NCBI GenBank assembly: GCA_040255675.1
Contig: JBDZVM010000003.1
Coordinates: forward strand, 62,001 to 126,000
DNA from: JBDZVM01 sp040255675
GTDB taxonomy: Bacteria > Actinomycetota > Actinomycetes > Acidothermales > Acidothermaceae
Length of the DNA: 64,000 bases
Direction: 5' to 3'
This document shows, one piece after another, positions 1 through 7,894 of the stretch. The notes beneath the pieces were generated by a model, which worked only from the letters and a program-made list of their open reading frames with translations, did not search any database and had not been told where the DNA came from. The stretch's first letter is position 1. Every line of letters begins with the position of its first letter. The position numbers and the translations under genes were made by a program.

Positions 1-519
1 CGACGGCATGACTTCGCGGACGTAGCGCGAAAGAACGTCGAACGCTTCTTCGGCGTGCTGCCCGCGACATGGCGGCTCACCGTTGGCGACCTCGTGCACG
101 CGCTCGAGTCGGAGCCGGTCGACGAGCCGGTCGACCGGGTCGTTCTCGACATGCTCGCTCCGTGGGAATGCCTCGATGGGGTCGCGCGCGCCTTGCTGCC
201 GGGCGGGCTGGTCTGCTGCTATGTCGCGACGACCACGCAACTGTCGCGTGTGGTCGAATCGCTGCGCGACGACGGCCGCTTCGCCGAGCCGGCGCCGTGG
301 GAAACGCTGCTACGCACGTGGCACGTCGAGGGACTCGCCGTCCGGCCCGACCATCGCATGGTCGGGCACACCGGCTTTCTGGTGACGGCGCGACGGCTCG
401 CCGACGGCGTAGTAGCCCCGCCTCGCAGGCGGCGTCCGGCGCCCGGCGCCTACCCGAGTGAGGCGCTTGAGTCGGCTGGCGCGGCAGACGGCGCCGCGCG
501 CCGTCCGTCGTTACCGTGA
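1..519 (+). CDS. trmI: tRNA (adenine-58-N1)-methyltransferase TrmI, 3' part
   Basis: The reading frame is open from base 1, so the N-terminus lies outside the window; 172 residues remain. The visible part is the end of the Rossmann-type SAM methyltransferase fold: the segment VVLDMLAPWECL with the active-site-region Asp, then ALLPGGLVCCYVATTTQLS, and the C-terminal RMVGHTGFLVTARR typical of TrmI. The enzyme makes m1A58 in the T-loop of tRNAs. TrmI next to a ferredoxin and the proteasomal ATPase is the usual actinobacterial order. The last 40 residues are a Pro/Arg/Ala-rich tail of no known role. Family call is firm. Confidence 0.9.
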   Translation, partial: RRHDFADVARKNVERFFGVLPATWRLTVGDLVHALESEPVDEPVDRVVLDMLAPWECLDGVARALLPGGLVCCYVATTTQLSRVVESLRDDGRFAEPAPWETLLRTWHVEGLAVRPDHRMVGHTGFLVTARRLADGVVAPPRRRRPAPGAYPSEALESAGAADGAARRPSLP

Positions 520-542
520 TCGAGCCTGATCGTCGGTGACCG

Positions 543-833
543 TTACTCGGCGTCCGGCCCGGCAACCTCGACGCCGTCGCTAGCCCGGACGACGTGAATG
601 CAAACGCCGGGGCACTTGCGCGCCGACAAGAGCACTGAGTCGAGGCTGCCCCTTGGGACGGCCGTGGTCGCGCCGCGCTCGGTCAGCAGATTGCCGTCGG
701 GGTCTTTGACGTAGGCGAGGCCGTCGATGTCGAATTCGAACACGTCGGGGGCTTCCTGCACGCACAAACCGTCTCCCGTGCACAGTTCCTGGTCGATCCA
801 GACCAGATACTCGGCGTCCGGTGTCGGCTCCAT
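543..833 (-). CDS. small ferredoxin ([3Fe-4S] type)
   Basis: A 96-residue acidic protein with the cluster ligands CTGDGLC (C-x5-C) near residue 18 and a C-terminal CPGVC; the C-x5-C...CP spacing fits actinobacterial single-cluster [3Fe-4S] ferredoxins, with one additional Cys in the last motif. It would be a cytoplasmic one-electron carrier, commonly for P450s or other oxidoreductases, but no partner is encoded nearby. It converges on trmI (23 bp apart) and diverges from arc, a position conserved in many actinobacteria without an established functional link to the proteasome. Confidence 0.85.
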   Translation of the reverse strand: MEPTPDAEYLVWIDQELCTGDGLCVQEAPDVFEFDIDGLAYVKDPDGNLLTERGATTAVPRGSLDSVLLSARKCPGVCIHVVRASDGVEVAGPDAE

Positions 834-1204
834 GCGCGGGCCTCCTACGACATCGCTGCCGCAACATCAAGCCCGGGCCGTTGAAACAAATCAGCCCGGC
901 CACTCGTTGCGGTCAGATCGGACCTTCGGCCGACGATAGCTACGTATCGAAGCTCGGCCGCAAGGTTTCGCACTAGTGACCATTACTACTCGTGACCATA
1001 ACAAGGTGTCGCCGTTGGCCTTCCAGAGCATCCCCAAGCAGAGCATCCTCAAGCGGAGCATCCGTCAACCCAAAACCGGCCGTGCCGCGCCTGCGCGGTT
1101 GCGGCGGTGTGGCGGAAGAGGATGTTTCGACAGGGTCAACGACAGGTACCGAAGCCTGCGCTGAGGATAGGCTCGAGGCCAGGTTCACCAAGGAGGTGAG
1201 GCTC
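834..1204. other. 371-bp divergent intergenic region with two small repeats
   Basis: This lies between the ferredoxin and arc start codons and should carry promoters for both. I see two direct copies of GTGACCAT (976-983 and 992-999) and a 15-nt tandem repeat with core GAGCATCC at 1026, 1041 and 1056. An in-frame extension of arc to base 992 exists, but the strong Shine-Dalgarno just before 1205 argues that this is untranslated. No convincing -35/-10 pair was identified. Confidence 0.6.
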
Positions 1205-2986
1205 GTGGGCAGTCGTGACGATTCGCGCGAGAGCCCCAACGTGCCGCGCGCGGATACAGGCAACGACGACAGCATCGACTGGCGTACCCGCGTCGGCATG
1301 CTCGAAGAAGAGATCTCGACGCTTCGCCGTCGGCTCGCCGACTCTCCGCGAAGCGTGCACGTTCTCGAGGAGCGGCTTGCCGACGCGCAGGCGACGCTTG
1401 CCGGCGTCACGAGCCAAAACGAGCGACTGGTAGCGACCCTCAAAGAGGCCCGCGAGCAAATCATCGCGTTGAGAGAAGAGGTCGACCGGTTGGCGCAGCC
1501 GCCGTCCGGATACGGCATCTTCTTGGCACAACATGACGACGACACGGTCGACGTATTCACGGGCGGACGCAAACTGCGCGTCACCGTGAGCCCTTCTGTC
1601 GATGCCGATGCGTTGCGCAAGGGCCAAGAGGTCATGTTGAACGAGGCGCTCAACGTCGTCCGCGCCTTGTCGTTCGAGCGTCAAGGCGACGTCGTGATGC
1701 TCAAAGAGATTCTTGACGACGGCGAACGCGCGCTGGTGATCGGCCACACAGACGAAGAGCGTGTCGTCATGCTCGCCGATTCGCTGGCCGATGTGCCTTT
1801 ACGGGTAGGCGATTCGCTCCTACTCGAAACCCGATCCGGCTACGCGTACGAGCGGATTCCGAAGTCTGAGGTCGAAGAGCTTGTGCTCGAAGAAGTCCCT
1901 GACATCGACTACTCCTCGATCGGCGGCCTCGCCGCGCAGATCGAGTTGATCCGCGACGCCGTCGAACTGCCTTACCTGCACGCGGATTTGTTCCGCGAGC
2001 ACCAACTGCGCCCTCCGAAGGGAGTGCTGCTTTACGGGCCTCCCGGGTGCGGCAAGACGCTGATTGCCAAGGCGGTCGCCAACTCGCTGGCGAAGAAGGT
2101 CGCCGAAGTTACCGGCAAGCCCGAAGGCAAGAGTTTTTTCTTGAATATCAAGGGTCCGGAGCTGTTGAACAAGTACGTCGGCGAAACCGAGCGGCATATT
2201 CGCCTGGTGTTCCAACGAGCTCGTGAGAAGGCGAGCGGAGGCACCCCGGTCATCGTGTTCTTCGACGAAATGGACTCGATCTTCCGTACTCGCGGCTCAG
2301 GTGTTTCGTCGGACGTCGAAAACACGATCGTGCCGCAGCTTTTGAGCGAAATCGATGGCGTGGAAGGCCTTGAGAACGTCATCGTGATCGGCGCGAGTAA
2401 CCGCGAGGACATGATCGATCCCGCGATCCTGCGGCCGGGCCGGCTCGACGTGAAGATAAAGATCGAGCGGCCGGACGCCGAGGCGGCCCGCGACATCTTC
2501 AGCAAATACATCACGGCCGATCTGCCGCTGCACGCCGACGATCTCGCCGAGCACGGCGGATCCACCGCGGCGACAGTGCAGGCGATGATCCAGCACGCCG
2601 TCGAACGTATGTACGCCGAAAGTGAAGAAAACCGCTTCCTCGAAGTCACTTACGCAAACGGCGACAAGGAAGTCTTGTACTTCAAAGACTTCAACTCAGG
2701 CGCGATGATTCAAAACATCGTCGACCGGGCGAAGAAGATGGCCATCAAGGACTTCCTCGACAGCGGCAACAAGGGCCTTCGAATGAACCACTTGCTGTCG
2801 GCGTGTGTCGACGAGTTCAAAGAAAATGAAGACCTGCCGAATACCACCAACCCCGACGACTGGGCACGCATCTCGGGCAAGAAGGGCGAGCGGATCGTCT
2901 ACATCCGCACCTTGGTGTCGGGCAAGCAGGGCACCGAAGCGGGCCGCTCGATCGACACGATCGCTAACACCGGCCAGTACCTGTAA
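1205..2986 (+). CDS. arc: proteasome-associated AAA ATPase (ARC/Mpa)
   Basis: 593 residues. This is the hexameric unfoldase that binds pupylated proteins and feeds them to the 20S core. Order: N-terminal coiled coil (about residues 25-95) that captures Pup, tandem OB folds, then one AAA module with Walker A GPPGCGKT at about 278-285, Walker B FFDEMDS with the Asp near 354, and an arginine-finger region around ILRPGRLDVK. The C-terminus is GQYL, the penultimate-Tyr motif that docks in the alpha-ring pockets. The GTG start at 1205 is chosen because AAGGAGGTGAG lies just upstream; the frame is open to 992 but that extension is low-complexity. A strong hairpin follows the stop. Confidence 0.97.
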   Translation: MGSRDDSRESPNVPRADTGNDDSIDWRTRVGMLEEEISTLRRRLADSPRSVHVLEERLADAQATLAGVTSQNERLVATLKEAREQIIALREEVDRLAQPPSGYGIFLAQHDDDTVDVFTGGRKLRVTVSPSVDADALRKGQEVMLNEALNVVRALSFERQGDVVMLKEILDDGERALVIGHTDEERVVMLADSLADVPLRVGDSLLLETRSGYAYERIPKSEVEELVLEEVPDIDYSSIGGLAAQIELIRDAVELPYLHADLFREHQLRPPKGVLLYGPPGCGKTLIAKAVANSLAKKVAEVTGKPEGKSFFLNIKGPELLNKYVGETERHIRLVFQRAREKASGGTPVIVFFDEMDSIFRTRGSGVSSDVENTIVPQLLSEIDGVEGLENVIVIGASNREDMIDPAILRPGRLDVKIKIERPDAEAARDIFSKYITADLPLHADDLAEHGGSTAATVQAMIQHAVERMYAESEENRFLEVTYANGDKEVLYFKDFNSGAMIQNIVDRAKKMAIKDFLDSGNKGLRMNHLLSACVDEFKENEDLPNTTNPDDWARISGKKGERIVYIRTLVSGKQGTEAGRSIDTIANTGQYL

Positions 2987-3005
2987 CCGACCGAACTGAT
3001 GCCGC

Positions 3006-3050
3006 ATTCATGACGTTTGCTGTTGTTCCGCGACAGCAAACGTCATGAAT
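3006..3050. terminator. bidirectional hairpin terminator
   Basis: A perfect 18-bp stem (3006-3023 with 3033-3050) around a 9-nt loop lies between the convergent arc gene and the minus-strand gene ending at 3082. There is no U-tract, as is common in actinobacteria. Confidence 0.85.
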
Positions 3051-3081
3051 CGTCTAGATCGACGCGTTTCTCGGCAGCCCG

Positions 3082-3729
3082 TCAGTTGTGGCCGTGAGGT
3101 TCGTGGTGGTGGTGGCCAGGCGAGCCGTCACCCTCGCAGGCGGAATCGCTACACCAGGCGTTGTCGCCGAGGGGGCCAGGCTTCGGGCTCGGGGCGGCCT
3201 TGGGCGGTGGTTGCGGCTGCCGTAGCGGCGGCTTGGGGGCGTGGTTTCGGTCGCTACCAGGGCCGTGCCCGGGATCATGTGGCGCGTCCTTTGTGAACCA
3301 CTGCCACCACGGCGGTAGCTGTGCCGGCGACCTCTTCAGCGGAGTCGGAGTCGGGGTTGGCGTGGAGGTGCGCGGGAGCCCCGAAACTACGACAGCGTGC
3401 ACACTCGGCGGCGCCGGGGTCGGCGTCATGTTCACCGCTGCCGCGACCGGCACAGCTCGATGCTTTTTCGCCGCGGCGTGCGTGGTTGCCGCCTTGGGTG
3501 AGTTCGCGGGTTTCGCCAACCTGGCAGCGCTCGGCGACGGTAACGGCGAGGGCACCAACGGGCCGACCGCGTAACCTCCGGGCACGAAAAGATGAGTCTG
3601 CTGGCTGAACTTCGCGGTGTCGGGAAAGTCTGGCAGCTGCGCGACCAGAACCCCGACAGCGGCGAGCGATCCGACTCCCGCGACGGCCATGCCGAGCTTC
3701 AACGTGAGCGCGCCAGTTTGACGCTTCAT
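3082..3729 (-). CDS. membrane-anchored or secreted Pro-rich protein with His-rich tail
   Basis: Not a recognised family. 215 residues starting at MKRQTGALTLKLGMAVAG; this ATG is preferred over the longer frame because GGAGG precedes it at good spacing. A basic N-terminus and hydrophobic stretch (about residues 8-32) form a signal peptide or anchor. The rest is disordered, Pro/Ala/Thr-rich, with a PTPTPTPT run, a short WWQW aromatic patch and a His-rich end (HHHHEPHGHN) that could bind metal. Two Cys sit near the C-terminus. Location outside the membrane is inferred. Confidence 0.6.
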   Translation of the reverse strand: MKRQTGALTLKLGMAVAGVGSLAAVGVLVAQLPDFPDTAKFSQQTHLFVPGGYAVGPLVPSPLPSPSAARLAKPANSPKAATTHAAAKKHRAVPVAAAVNMTPTPAPPSVHAVVVSGLPRTSTPTPTPTPLKRSPAQLPPWWQWFTKDAPHDPGHGPGSDRNHAPKPPLRQPQPPPKAAPSPKPGPLGDNAWCSDSACEGDGSPGHHHHEPHGHN

Positions 3730-3849
3730 GGCAGACCTCCAAGCTTCCCCGCCGGAACGAGGCCTGGCCAGGTATTCCCCCAGTTTGCGAGTACCCACGC
3801 ATACTTGGGTGATTTGTCGTGATCGCCAGAACGGCAACCCGAACGTCAC

Positions 3850-4551
3850 CTAAACAGACGGCAGCGGCAACAACGGCGGCGGCACGCTTGACGTATCGGA
3901 CGGCGGCGGCGCCGGCACGCTTGACGTATCGGACGGCGGCGGCGCCGGCACGCTTGACGTATCGGACGGCGGCGGCGCCGGCACGCTCGACGTATCGGAC
4001 GGCGGCGGCGCCGGCACGCTCGACGTATCGGACGGCGCTGGCGCCGGCACGCTCGACGCGCCAGAAGGAGCTGGGCTCGATGTCTCGGATGGTGGCGGGC
4101 TCGGCATGTCAGGCGGTGGAACGACGGGGGTCGCGGGCAACAGCACGGAAGGAGTCGAGGTGACTCCCGCTGGGGTAGTCGAGCCCGCATCGATCAGCGG
4201 TGTAAGCGGCGGCTGCACGGTCATGGAGCGCAAGAACGACGGCACTGGCCGCGACGGCGGCGCCGACGGGCGAGTGCTGCCACGCGGCGACGCGCTCTGG
4301 TGTGAGCTCGGGGAAGCGCCTTTCGTCGCACTCGACGCGGACGACTGCGCGGCGGCCGGGGTTCTCGCGTCGAATTGGTTGGGCAGTTGCGGCAAAGTTG
4401 AGCTGACATCGTGACCTGATCCGCGTGCCAGCAACACCAGCAACACCGCGAGGGCAACCAGACCCGCGGCGGTCGAACCGATCTTCAGCCACATGCTTTC
4501 CGGGCGGCCCCCACCAGACGAAGGTCGCCGGGATCGGTACACAGGCGACAT
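3850..4551 (-). CDS. exported protein with eleven-residue Pro/Ser repeats
   Basis: No known function. About 233 residues: a transmembrane or signal segment (LVALAVLLVLLA) near residue 35, a Ser/Thr/Pro-rich stretch, then five to six copies of an 11-residue unit SDTSSVPAPPP and a short Pro/Leu tail. Such repeats look like an extended cell-wall-spanning linker. The start is uncertain: candidates are the ATG at 4551 and one at 4494 (MWLKIG) just before the membrane segment; none has a strong Shine-Dalgarno. The neighbour at 3082-3729 has a similar anchor-plus-disordered design on the same strand, so the two may work together, but this is inference. Confidence 0.55.
   Translation of the reverse strand: MSPVYRSRRPSSGGGRPESMWLKIGSTAAGLVALAVLLVLLARGSGHDVSSTLPQLPNQFDARTPAAAQSSASSATKGASPSSHQSASPRGSTRPSAPPSRPVPSFLRSMTVQPPLTPLIDAGSTTPAGVTSTPSVLLPATPVVPPPDMPSPPPSETSSPAPSGASSVPAPAPSDTSSVPAPPPSDTSSVPAPPPSDTSSVPAPPPSDTSSVPAPPPSDTSSVPPPLLPLPSV
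3891..4055 (-). repeat. five 33-nt tandem repeats inside a coding region
   Basis: Copies begin at 3891, 3924, 3957, 3990 and 4023, almost identical (the chief change is CTTG to CTCG at the end), flanked by degenerate copies. The 33-nt period preserves frame and encodes the SDTSSVPAPPP unit. Likely length-variable by slippage. Confidence 0.9.
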
Positions 4552-4594
4552 GGTGCAGGTGTGCCCCGACGCCGCCGACGTCAACCGAATGGTG

Positions 4595-5116
4595 TCAACC
4601 GGACGGTGCCAACACTCCTACCAGCTCGGCGAGATGGCGGCCGTCGGGCACGAACGGAAAATCCGGGTCCGCAAGCCGCTCGGCGAGGGTTCGCGCGCTC
4701 CACCAAGCACCCCAGGCGACCTCGTCGGCCTGATGGACGATTGGGCCGTCCCACGTGACGTCGTAGACGTAGTAGACCGCCTGAACGGATTCGTCGCGCC
4801 AGCGGGTTACGAGAAGCGGCCGCAGTGGCACCGGGCCGACGCCCAGTTCTTCGGCAAGTTCGCGACGCGCCCCGTCGTCCGCCGACTCACCGTCGAGCAG
4901 TACGCCACCGGCCCAGCAGTCGAAAGCACCCGGGTAGATGTCCTTGGTCGTCGTGCGACGATGCACGTAAATCATGCCGTCGCCGCGCCGCACGAGGATC
5001 GCGGTCGCGCCGTGCAGGAGGTTTCGGCGGCGCATCTCGGCGCGGGTCGCGACCCCGCACCGGTGTCCGTCGTCATCGAGGATCGCCACTAGCTCGGACG
5101 CCGGATCTGGGTGCAC
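4595..5116 (-). CDS. NUDIX hydrolase
   Basis: 173 residues with a perfect NUDIX box: GVLLDGE followed by REL-x-EELGV, i.e. G-x5-E-x7-REUxEExGU, around residues 71-92. The upstream segment YVHRRTTTKDIYPGAFDCW resembles the IDI/YfcD-like branch rather than MutT. The substrate, probably a nucleoside or other diphosphate derivative, cannot be assigned. It is divergent from dop (80 bp between start codons) and upstream of the repeat protein on the same strand. Family certain, substrate unknown. Confidence 0.85.
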   Translation of the reverse strand: MHPDPASELVAILDDDGHRCGVATRAEMRRRNLLHGATAILVRRGDGMIYVHRRTTTKDIYPGAFDCWAGGVLLDGESADDGARRELAEELGVGPVPLRPLLVTRWRDESVQAVYYVYDVTWDGPIVHQADEVAWGAWWSARTLAERLADPDFPFVPDGRHLAELVGVLAPSG

Positions 5117-5196
5117 GCTGTCATTGTCCGCCTGCCGCTGTACGTTTTCCGAATCGCGGTGGGGCTGAGCCGCGCCAGAGAACGTAGGCTGGCCTG

Positions 5197-6714
5197 GTGA
5201 GCGCGCGTCGAATCATGGGCATCGAGACCGAATACGGCATCTCGGTTCCCGGTCATCCAACTGCTAACGCGATGGCGGCGTCATCGCAGATCGTCAACGC
5301 GTACGTGCCCGGAGCGTTGGCTCGCGACCGCCGGGCGCGCTGGGACTTCGAGGAGGAGAACCCCTTGCGCGACGCGCGAGGCTTCGACATGACCCGCGAA
5401 GTCGCTGATCCGTCGCAGTTGACCGACGAAGACCTCGGGCTTGCCAACGTCATTTTGACTAGCGGCGCGCGGCTTTACGTCGACCACGCGCACCCTGAGT
5501 ACTCGGCGCCCGAGGTCACCAATCCGCTCGACGGCGTGTTGTGGGACAAAGCCGGCGAACTCGTGATGGCAGAAGCCGCGCGCCGGGCCGCGACGGTGCC
5601 GGGCAGTTCGCCGATCCAGCTTTACAAGAACAACACCGACAACAAAGGCGCCAGCTACGGCTGTCATGAGAATTACCTGACGGCGCGTGCGACGCCGTTC
5701 GCCGAAATCGTGCGGTATCTGACGCCGTTTTTCGTTTCTCGGCAGGTCGTTTGCGGGGCCGGGCGGGTCGGCATCGGCGCTGACGGCAGAGGCCAGGGCT
5801 TTCAACTCAGCCAGCGCGCCGACTTTTTCGAAGTCGAGGTCGGCCTCGAGACCACGTTGAAGCGGCCCATTATCAACACCCGCGACGAACCGCACGCCGA
5901 CCCGGAGAAGTATCGCCGGTTGCACGTCATCATCGGCGACGCGAACATGAGCGAGATCGCCACGTACCTGAAACTGGGCACGACCGCGCTCGTGCTTTCG
6001 ATGATCGAAGACGGTTTTTTCTCGGTCGACTTTTCTATCGACGGCCCGGTCGCCGCATTGCGTGGGGTATCGCACGACCCCACGTTGCGATACCGCATTC
6101 CGCTCCGCGACGGGCGCAAGCTCACCGCCGTCCAGCTTCAAATGGAATATCTCGAACAAGCACGAAAGTACGTCGAAGACAAGTTTGGTACGGACGTCGA
6201 CGACCTCACACGCGACGTTCTCGACCGCTGGGAATCGGTGCTGGCGCGGCTAGCCGACGATCCCCGGCAGTTGTCACATGAGCTCGACTGGGTCGCGAAA
6301 TTGTCGCTGCTCGAGGGTTATCGCGAACGTGAGAACCTCGATTGGGGCGCGCACAAGCTGCAGCTCGTCGATCTGCAATACCACGACGTTCGGCCCGACA
6401 AAGGCCTGTACAACCGGCTGGTCGCCCGCGGCAGCATGCAAAGGCTGCTCGACCCGGCGCGCGTCGAGGCGGCGATGACGCAACCGCCGGAAGACACCCG
6501 GGCGTATTTCCGCGGCCGCTGCCTCGAGAAGTTCGGCAGTCAAGTCGCGGCCGCGTCATGGGATTCGGTCATCTTCGATTTGCCCGGCCGCGAATCGCTG
6601 CAACGCGTGCCGACACTCGAACCGCTGCGCGGGACCAAGGCGCACGTCGGCGAATTACTCGACCGGTGGGACACCGCCGCCGAGCTGGTGGCGGCGATCA
6701 CCGGCTCGGGTTGA
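5197..6714 (+). CDS. dop: Pup deamidase/depupylase Dop
   Basis: 505 residues of the carboxylate-amine ligase-like Dop/PafA family. GIETEYG at residues 8-14 holds the Mg-ATP-binding Glu; YVDHAHPEY carries the nucleophilic Asp (D96). The roughly 35-residue segment between about 40 and 75, absent from PafA in this window, is the Dop-loop and distinguishes the paralogues. Dop hydrolyses the isopeptide bond between Pup and substrate lysines and, where needed, deamidates Pup. Here Pup already ends in Glu, so only depupylation is required. GTG start. It is followed convergently by tenA one base later. Confidence 0.97.
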   Translation: MSARRIMGIETEYGISVPGHPTANAMAASSQIVNAYVPGALARDRRARWDFEEENPLRDARGFDMTREVADPSQLTDEDLGLANVILTSGARLYVDHAHPEYSAPEVTNPLDGVLWDKAGELVMAEAARRAATVPGSSPIQLYKNNTDNKGASYGCHENYLTARATPFAEIVRYLTPFFVSRQVVCGAGRVGIGADGRGQGFQLSQRADFFEVEVGLETTLKRPIINTRDEPHADPEKYRRLHVIIGDANMSEIATYLKLGTTALVLSMIEDGFFSVDFSIDGPVAALRGVSHDPTLRYRIPLRDGRKLTAVQLQMEYLEQARKYVEDKFGTDVDDLTRDVLDRWESVLARLADDPRQLSHELDWVAKLSLLEGYRERENLDWGAHKLQLVDLQYHDVRPDKGLYNRLVARGSMQRLLDPARVEAAMTQPPEDTRAYFRGRCLEKFGSQVAAASWDSVIFDLPGRESLQRVPTLEPLRGTKAHVGELLDRWDTAAELVAAITGSG

Positions 6715-6715
6715 C

Positions 6716-7378
6716 CTAGATCGGCCAGGTTTCGCGGCGCCAGCCGGCATCCCAGAACATCCATTCGTATTTCGACGTGACGAGCACGTGGTCGCGCATC
6801 GCGGCGAGCTTGGGGGCTCCGATCGTCGTCCCGACTGAATCGACCGCGTCAAGTACCGCGGCGACAATGGCGCCGAACTCGTCGCCGCCGTAGGTCTCGA
6901 TCCAGCGGGCGAACAACGGCTGAGGTGAGGAGCGCCGCAGCAACGCCGTGCCGACCTCGGCATAAATCCAGTAGCACGGCAACACGGCCGCGAGCGCTTC
7001 GGCGAAGTCGCCTTGCGCGCAAGCCCGCAACAGGTACGACGTGTACGCCAATGTGGTGGGCGCGACGGGCGCGCGCAGCTCGTCAGCAAACGAGTCGGAC
7101 AGGTCGCGCATGAACCCGGCGTGCAACGACGATTCGACGTCGATCGCGCCTTGGGCGTGCGCCGCGAACATGGCCACGTGCTCGGCGCGCGGCGCCTTCG
7201 CCGAGACCAGCGCCAGGGCGCGGGCGTAGTCGCGCAGATAGGCCGCGTCTTGCCCGACGTAGTAGGCGAACCGATCCATCGGCAGCGTGCCGTCGGTGAG
7301 GCCGGTTAGGAACGGATGCTCGAGGATCTGCTTGTAGACGGGTTCCATCACTGCCCACAGCTCGTCGCGCAGCCGCAT
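6716..7378 (-). CDS. tenA: TenA-family protein (thiaminase II-like)
   Basis: 220 residues matching TenA: helical bundle with FAYYVGQDAAYL near the N-terminus, the LPCYWIYAEVG motif with the catalytic-position Cys, and a C-terminal TSKYEWMFWD containing the conserved Glu. TenA hydrolyses aminopyrimidines (or thiamine) for salvage of the HMP moiety. It is on the opposite strand between dop and pup, and its stop is 2 bases from dop's. I saw no TPP-riboswitch-like element in the upstream sequence. Substrate preference (TenA_C versus TenA_E) looks like TenA_C because of the Cys. Confidence 0.88.
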   Translation of the reverse strand: MRLRDELWAVMEPVYKQILEHPFLTGLTDGTLPMDRFAYYVGQDAAYLRDYARALALVSAKAPRAEHVAMFAAHAQGAIDVESSLHAGFMRDLSDSFADELRAPVAPTTLAYTSYLLRACAQGDFAEALAAVLPCYWIYAEVGTALLRRSSPQPLFARWIETYGGDEFGAIVAAVLDAVDSVGTTIGAPKLAAMRDHVLVTSKYEWMFWDAGWRRETWPI

Positions 7379-7569
7379 CGCCGCCTCCTGGCCCCTGACC
7401 TCACTGTCACCGCCCGTGTGCGATCGAGCCTAGCGGGGGAGGGACGCATCGACCGACTCGCCGTGACACGGCAAGTGAGAGAGCACCTCACCTGAAAGCG
7501 ATCTCGGTCGAAGGTAATGTCGGCGACAGCAATGCCGGTCAGCGCCGGCGGCGAGCACCGGGAGGAAGC

Positions 7570-7785
7570 ATGTCCGAGAAGGACACCGGAGGTCAGGCGA
7601 AAGCCGCGCGCCGGTCAAGCGAGGCAGACGAAGCCGTTGTCGAAGAGACCGAGAGCACCGATCTCCAAGAGCGCCACGCGAAGCTCAACGAGGACGTCGA
7701 CGCGATCCTCGACGAGATCGACGACGTCTTGGAAGAAAACGCCGAGGAGTTCGTGCGCTCGTACATCCAAAAGGGCGGCGAATGA
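7570..7785 (+). CDS. pup: prokaryotic ubiquitin-like protein Pup
   Basis: 71 residues, very acidic and disordered, with the helical segment NEDVDAILDEIDDVLEENAE that binds the ARC/Mpa coiled coil, and the C-terminus YIQKGGE. The terminal residue is genomically Glu, so Pup is ready for ligation by PafA through its gamma-carboxylate without deamidation. GGGAGGAAGC precedes the ATG. Lys residues remain at the N-terminus and at position 68. It starts the pup-prcB-prcA unit. Confidence 0.98.
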   Translation: MSEKDTGGQAKAARRSSEADEAVVEETESTDLQERHAKLNEDVDAILDEIDDVLEENAEEFVRSYIQKGGE

Positions 7786-7894
7786 ACGCACCCGGCGCGG
7801 CCAGGTCGCGAGGCCGCCCGTCGGGGCAGTAATCTCCAACATCGTCCGAACAACGCGCGAATCGAAAGCAACGACGCGAATCGAAGGTGAGCCC

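Noticed and set aside
992..1204. N-terminal extension of ARC to base 992
   Set aside because: A strong Shine-Dalgarno precedes the GTG at 1205, giving the usual family length; the extension is low complexity.
3891..4055. CRISPR-like repeat array
   Set aside because: The 33-nt units are contiguous without spacers and encode a Pro/Ser peptide in frame.
7379..7500. TPP riboswitch before tenA
   Set aside because: No CUGAGA-like or other TPP aptamer core could be found on the minus strand.
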